A stretch of 64,000 bases of DNA. Source: Fulvivirga sp. (GTDB lineage: Bacteria; Bacteroidota; Bacteroidia; Cytophagales; Cyclobacteriaceae). The translations under genes and the position numbers were made by a program. The notes beneath the pieces are model-generated. The model did not search any database. It was not told the DNA's origin and worked only from the letters and a program-made list of their open reading frames with translations. The DNA lies in NCBI GenBank assembly GCA_028280565.1, contig JANQLQ010000111.1:1-64000 (forward strand), given 5' to 3'. This document shows, one piece after another, positions 61,610-64,000 of the stretch; positions within the stretch are counted from its first letter, which is position 1; every line of letters begins with the position of its first letter.

Positions 61610-63460
61610 CTATATCAGGTCAGTGTTTACCGAAATAGGGAGATCAACGGTGACCGTCGTCCCCTTGCCCGGTTGAGCATCAAATATGATTTCTCCATCC
61701 TTATTCTTGATCATTTTCATCAAGCTTTCAAGACCCATACCTTCGGTGCCGGGTTGTTCGATCTTCCCGGGATCAAAGCCTACGCCATCATCATGCACAA
61801 CGATACTGATGAGTCGCTCTTCCTCGAAAAAAGTCAACGAAACCGACAGAAACCGGGCATCAGCGTGCTTAAGTGAATTACTTAAGAGCTCCTGTACGAT
61901 CCGGTAGACCATGATTTGACTTTCAAAGTCTAAGCTTCCCTCACATCGGGAGGCAGAAAGCTCTACCTCCACCTCTCCTGATTTGCACAAGTAGGTGGTC
62001 AGCTCTTTCAAGGCCGGTATTAGCCCGAAGTTCTCCGAGATGCCCATATTCAGTGAGTGAGACATATTCCTTACATCTGCGCACGCCTGGTCAATAAGAG
62101 TTGTGAGAATATGATGATTATGGATAGCGCCTTTATCTATGCCATTGAGATTTACTTTAACAGTCGCCAACAAACTACCGAAATGATTGTGGAGTTCTTG
62201 GGCCAGGCGCTTTCTTTCATGATCTCTCCCCTCTACCATAGCTTGTAGTGTTTTAGTTTCTTGTGCCGTGAGCAAGTCTTTGATCTTTTCACTATGCTCT
62301 CGTCGTTCATTATTAGCCATGAGTTTGGCAGTAAAAAATCGCTGTCGAAAAAAAAGGATCAACACGATAGAGAGGAGTAGTAAAATAACTGCTATGATAA
62401 TATAGGTGCGCTGTAGCGATTGCCGGTTTTCCAACAGGTCAATTTCTTTTTCCTTCAAACTCACTTCAAAAGCAGTTCGCAGGTCTGCAATCCTGCGGGT
62501 CGATTCTGCATTTTCGATGCTGTCTTTATAGGCAATATATTCTTTCTGGTAGATCAAGGCTTTTTGAAAGTTCCCTTTTTTTTCATGCAGTTCAGACAAA
62601 AGCCGTGAAGCATCCCTTATTTGCTGCTTGAGGTCCAGCACCTCTGCCATAACAAGTGCTTTTGTCGTGTGGTATATCGCAGATTCGATATTCTCTTGTT
62701 CCAAGTAAATGCTTCCTAATTGATTATGATAATCAGCCATACCAAACTGGTCACCAAGGGGTTCCAACATTTCTATGGTTTTCAGCAGGTCCCGCTCGGC
62801 AGTGGAATGATCCCCGCTTTTCCAGTAAACAAGGGCCCTATTGCCCAAATTATAGGCTTTACCAATCTCCAACCCTATGGCATCAAAAATGGGCTCTGCC
62901 TCATTGTAGAATAATAAGGCAGAGTCCAAGAGGTTTATAGTATAATACACAAAACCTGTATTCAGAAGATTTATAGCCAACTGTTCTTTGTTTCCATGTA
63001 ATCGAATGATTTCAATGGCTTTTTTTTGATGGGCCAGGGCATTTTTGAAATCATTGTTCGAGATATAAGTATTTGCTATTTCTATGTAAGCCTCCACTTG
63101 AAGGTCGATATGGTTACCGTCGATCGCTTCCCCCAGGCTCAAGAAAAGGTGCTCAATCGACTGCTTCAAATTTCCGCTCCTTCGAAGCGCCACCCCTTTG
63201 AATTGATAGGCCTTTGCCCGGTATTCCCTGGAACCCGCCTGTTGAGCCAAATCCAACAACAGGTCTGCGTACAAAAGCTTGTCTTGTGGAGCAGCGGAAA
63301 ACGTTGAAATTGCACTGATGAGTTTAAGTTTTGATAAAGGAGAAAGCGTATCACTGCCTTGTAAAACTTGTTTCAAACTATCCGCTTTTCTTTGATCCTG
63401 TGCTGGCATACACTTTGGCAATACCAACAAAAAGAAAAACAATGCAAATACTTTTCTCAC
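61610..63460 (-). CDS. TPR-containing sensor histidine kinase (HisKA_3 type)
   Basis: The 616-aa kinase has a signal peptide, about six to seven tetratricopeptide-like helical repeats in the periplasm (about 30-330), a coiled region, and one membrane helix near residue 350 ('IIIAVILLLLSIVLILFF'). The cytoplasmic kinase has the HisKA_3 box 'DHERKRLAQELHNHFGSLLA' and an ATPase domain with 'GVGFDPGK' and 'GMGLESLMKM'. This is the common Bacteroidota arrangement of TPR-kinase with NarL regulator, which follows 3 bp later. TPRs may sense a peptide or partner protein. Confidence 0.9.
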   Translation of the reverse strand: MRKVFALFFFLLVLPKCMPAQDQRKADSLKQVLQGSDTLSPLSKLKLISAISTFSAAPQDKLLYADLLLDLAQQAGSREYRAKAYQFKGVALRRSGNLKQSIEHLFLSLGEAIDGNHIDLQVEAYIEIANTYISNNDFKNALAHQKKAIEIIRLHGNKEQLAINLLNTGFVYYTINLLDSALLFYNEAEPIFDAIGLEIGKAYNLGNRALVYWKSGDHSTAERDLLKTIEMLEPLGDQFGMADYHNQLGSIYLEQENIESAIYHTTKALVMAEVLDLKQQIRDASRLLSELHEKKGNFQKALIYQKEYIAYKDSIENAESTRRIADLRTAFEVSLKEKEIDLLENRQSLQRTYIIIAVILLLLSIVLILFFRQRFFTAKLMANNERREHSEKIKDLLTAQETKTLQAMVEGRDHERKRLAQELHNHFGSLLATVKVNLNGIDKGAIHNHHILTTLIDQACADVRNMSHSLNMGISENFGLIPALKELTTYLCKSGEVEVELSASRCEGSLDFESQIMVYRIVQELLSNSLKHADARFLSVSLTFFEEERLISIVVHDDGVGFDPGKIEQPGTEGMGLESLMKMIKNKDGEIIFDAQPGKGTTVTVDLPISVNTDLI

Positions 63461-63626
63461 AAGCTAAAAAAGATAGCCTAGTGTCGTGTCACATTTAACT
63501 TTGTCCCACCCCTAGCTCCTGGAGGGGCAGTCCACTATGTGGTGGGTTCCCCTTTAGCTAACCAAGGAGCGAGCACAGGAATACGTTATTTTAACCGTGA
63601 CATGATACCGGTTTAGTGATTGATGA
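63461..63626. other. Short spacer with a recurring C-rich block
   Basis: The block 'GGTGGGTTCCCCTTTAG' (about 63541-63557) is also present near 51264-51280. The surrounding 'CTGGAGGGGCAGTCCAC' suggests a decayed dispersed element. No gene is visible. Confidence 0.4.
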
Positions 63627-64000
63627 TTATCCTCTTTGGTTCGCTTGGAGTGTGGGGTCGACCATTGCAAATTGAATATCCCCATTTTTATCTTCAAATT
63701 CGAACCATAGGTCATAATACTCCACGTGCGTGTTATCAGGAGGAACCGGGTTGATTTTAACTACCTGGTTATCCTTGCTTAACATAGTATTGCCTGCAAT
63801 GGTAGGTCTTCCCTGGGTTTCAAACTTGCGGACGAAGCTGCTTGCGTATACTTTTTTATCTTGTTCTTTATCATATAGGTCGAATTCAATAGCTTTCAAA
63901 CCGATCACACCGATGGGTCCTAGGGGATCAAGTACAGCAAATGGAAAATCTATGTGAAGAGGACCGGGATTTATAAAATACACGGGTATGGGATAGCGGT
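63627..64000 (-). CDS. Protein of unknown function, N-terminus outside the window
   Basis: The reading frame stays open through the right edge (no stop upstream of the GTG at 63983, sequence 'RYPIPVYFINPGPL'), so this is the C-terminal part, about 124 residues, of a longer protein. Visible features are beta-rich, with 'FDLYDKEQDKKVYASSFVRK' and 'VEYYDLWFEFEDKNGD'. No family recognised. The ATG/GTG start suggested inside the window is probably not the true start. Confidence 0.55.
   Translation of the reverse strand, partial: RYPIPVYFINPGPLHIDFPFAVLDPLGPIGVIGLKAIEFDLYDKEQDKKVYASSFVRKFETQGRPTIAGNTMLSKDNQVVKINPVPPDNTHVEYYDLWFEFEDKNGDIQFAMVDPTLQANQRG

Overview
The window looks like chromosomal DNA of a Bacteroidota bacterium, most likely from the Cytophagales. 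The evidence is as follows. There are three SusC/Oar/OMP_b-brl_3-type outer-membrane receptors and one giant secreted protein with a type IX secretion (T9SS) C-terminal sorting signal. There are two LytS/LytTR two-component pairs. Lipoproteins follow the Asp-rich 'Cys-DDDD' pattern, Shine-Dalgarno sites are weak, and several promoters fit the Bacteroidota TTG-N19-TAnnTTTG consensus. No rRNA, tRNA, CRISPR array, intact insertion sequence or phage module was seen.

Layout. 366-5118 is a probable zinc-acquisition operon: a TonB receptor, a DUF4625 lipoprotein and an AztD-like lipoprotein. Copies of the 15-bp palindrome TGCAACAATGTTGCA sit on its two promoters. 6750-10148 is a tightly overlapping cluster: a cupin, a 128-aa unknown, a stand-alone asparagine-synthase-like PP-loop enzyme and an erythromycin-esterase-like lipoprotein. 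10441-14505 is the T9SS cargo. 15105-17658 is a TetR/SDR pair with a shared operator, plus a convergent BamA/TamA-like barrel. 18012-20647 is a LytS/LytTR pair and an NAD(P)-binding protein. 20824-25858 holds a DUF2064 glycosyltransferase, an Oar-like TonB receptor, a 77-aa orphan and a radical SAM enzyme. 25888-27463 is a divergent CGNR regulator / EamA exporter pair with a repeated operator.

27571-31798 holds a small secreted protein, an outer-membrane protein, a metalloprotease and a glycosyltransferase. 32107-33162 is a recent tandem duplication of a 129-aa gene. 33936-38941 is a divergent pair: an AraC regulator and a multi-GAF sigma54 activator. 39672-47932 is a long co-directional operon encoding a PaoABCD-like molybdenum hydroxylase with XdhC-type maturation, a SnoaL-like protein, DUF2490, Dps and a His-rich outer-membrane protein. 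49259-50995 is a lipoprotein made of five tandem repeats. 51692-56063 is an OMP_b-brl_3 receptor divergent from a LytS/LytTR pair. 56475-64000 holds an MBL hydrolase, an AraC regulator, peptidase E, a DUF6624 protein, a decayed beta-galactosidase tail, a NarL/TPR-kinase pair and a gene cut by the window edge.

The long spacers are not empty. At least five families of dispersed non-coding repeats (50-270 bp, mostly 2-3 copies each here) fill most gaps longer than 500 bp. They occur in different orders and both orientations. Together with the relic gene and the tandem duplication, this suggests a repeat-rich genome. All functional statements rest on motif reading and family knowledge; no searches were run.
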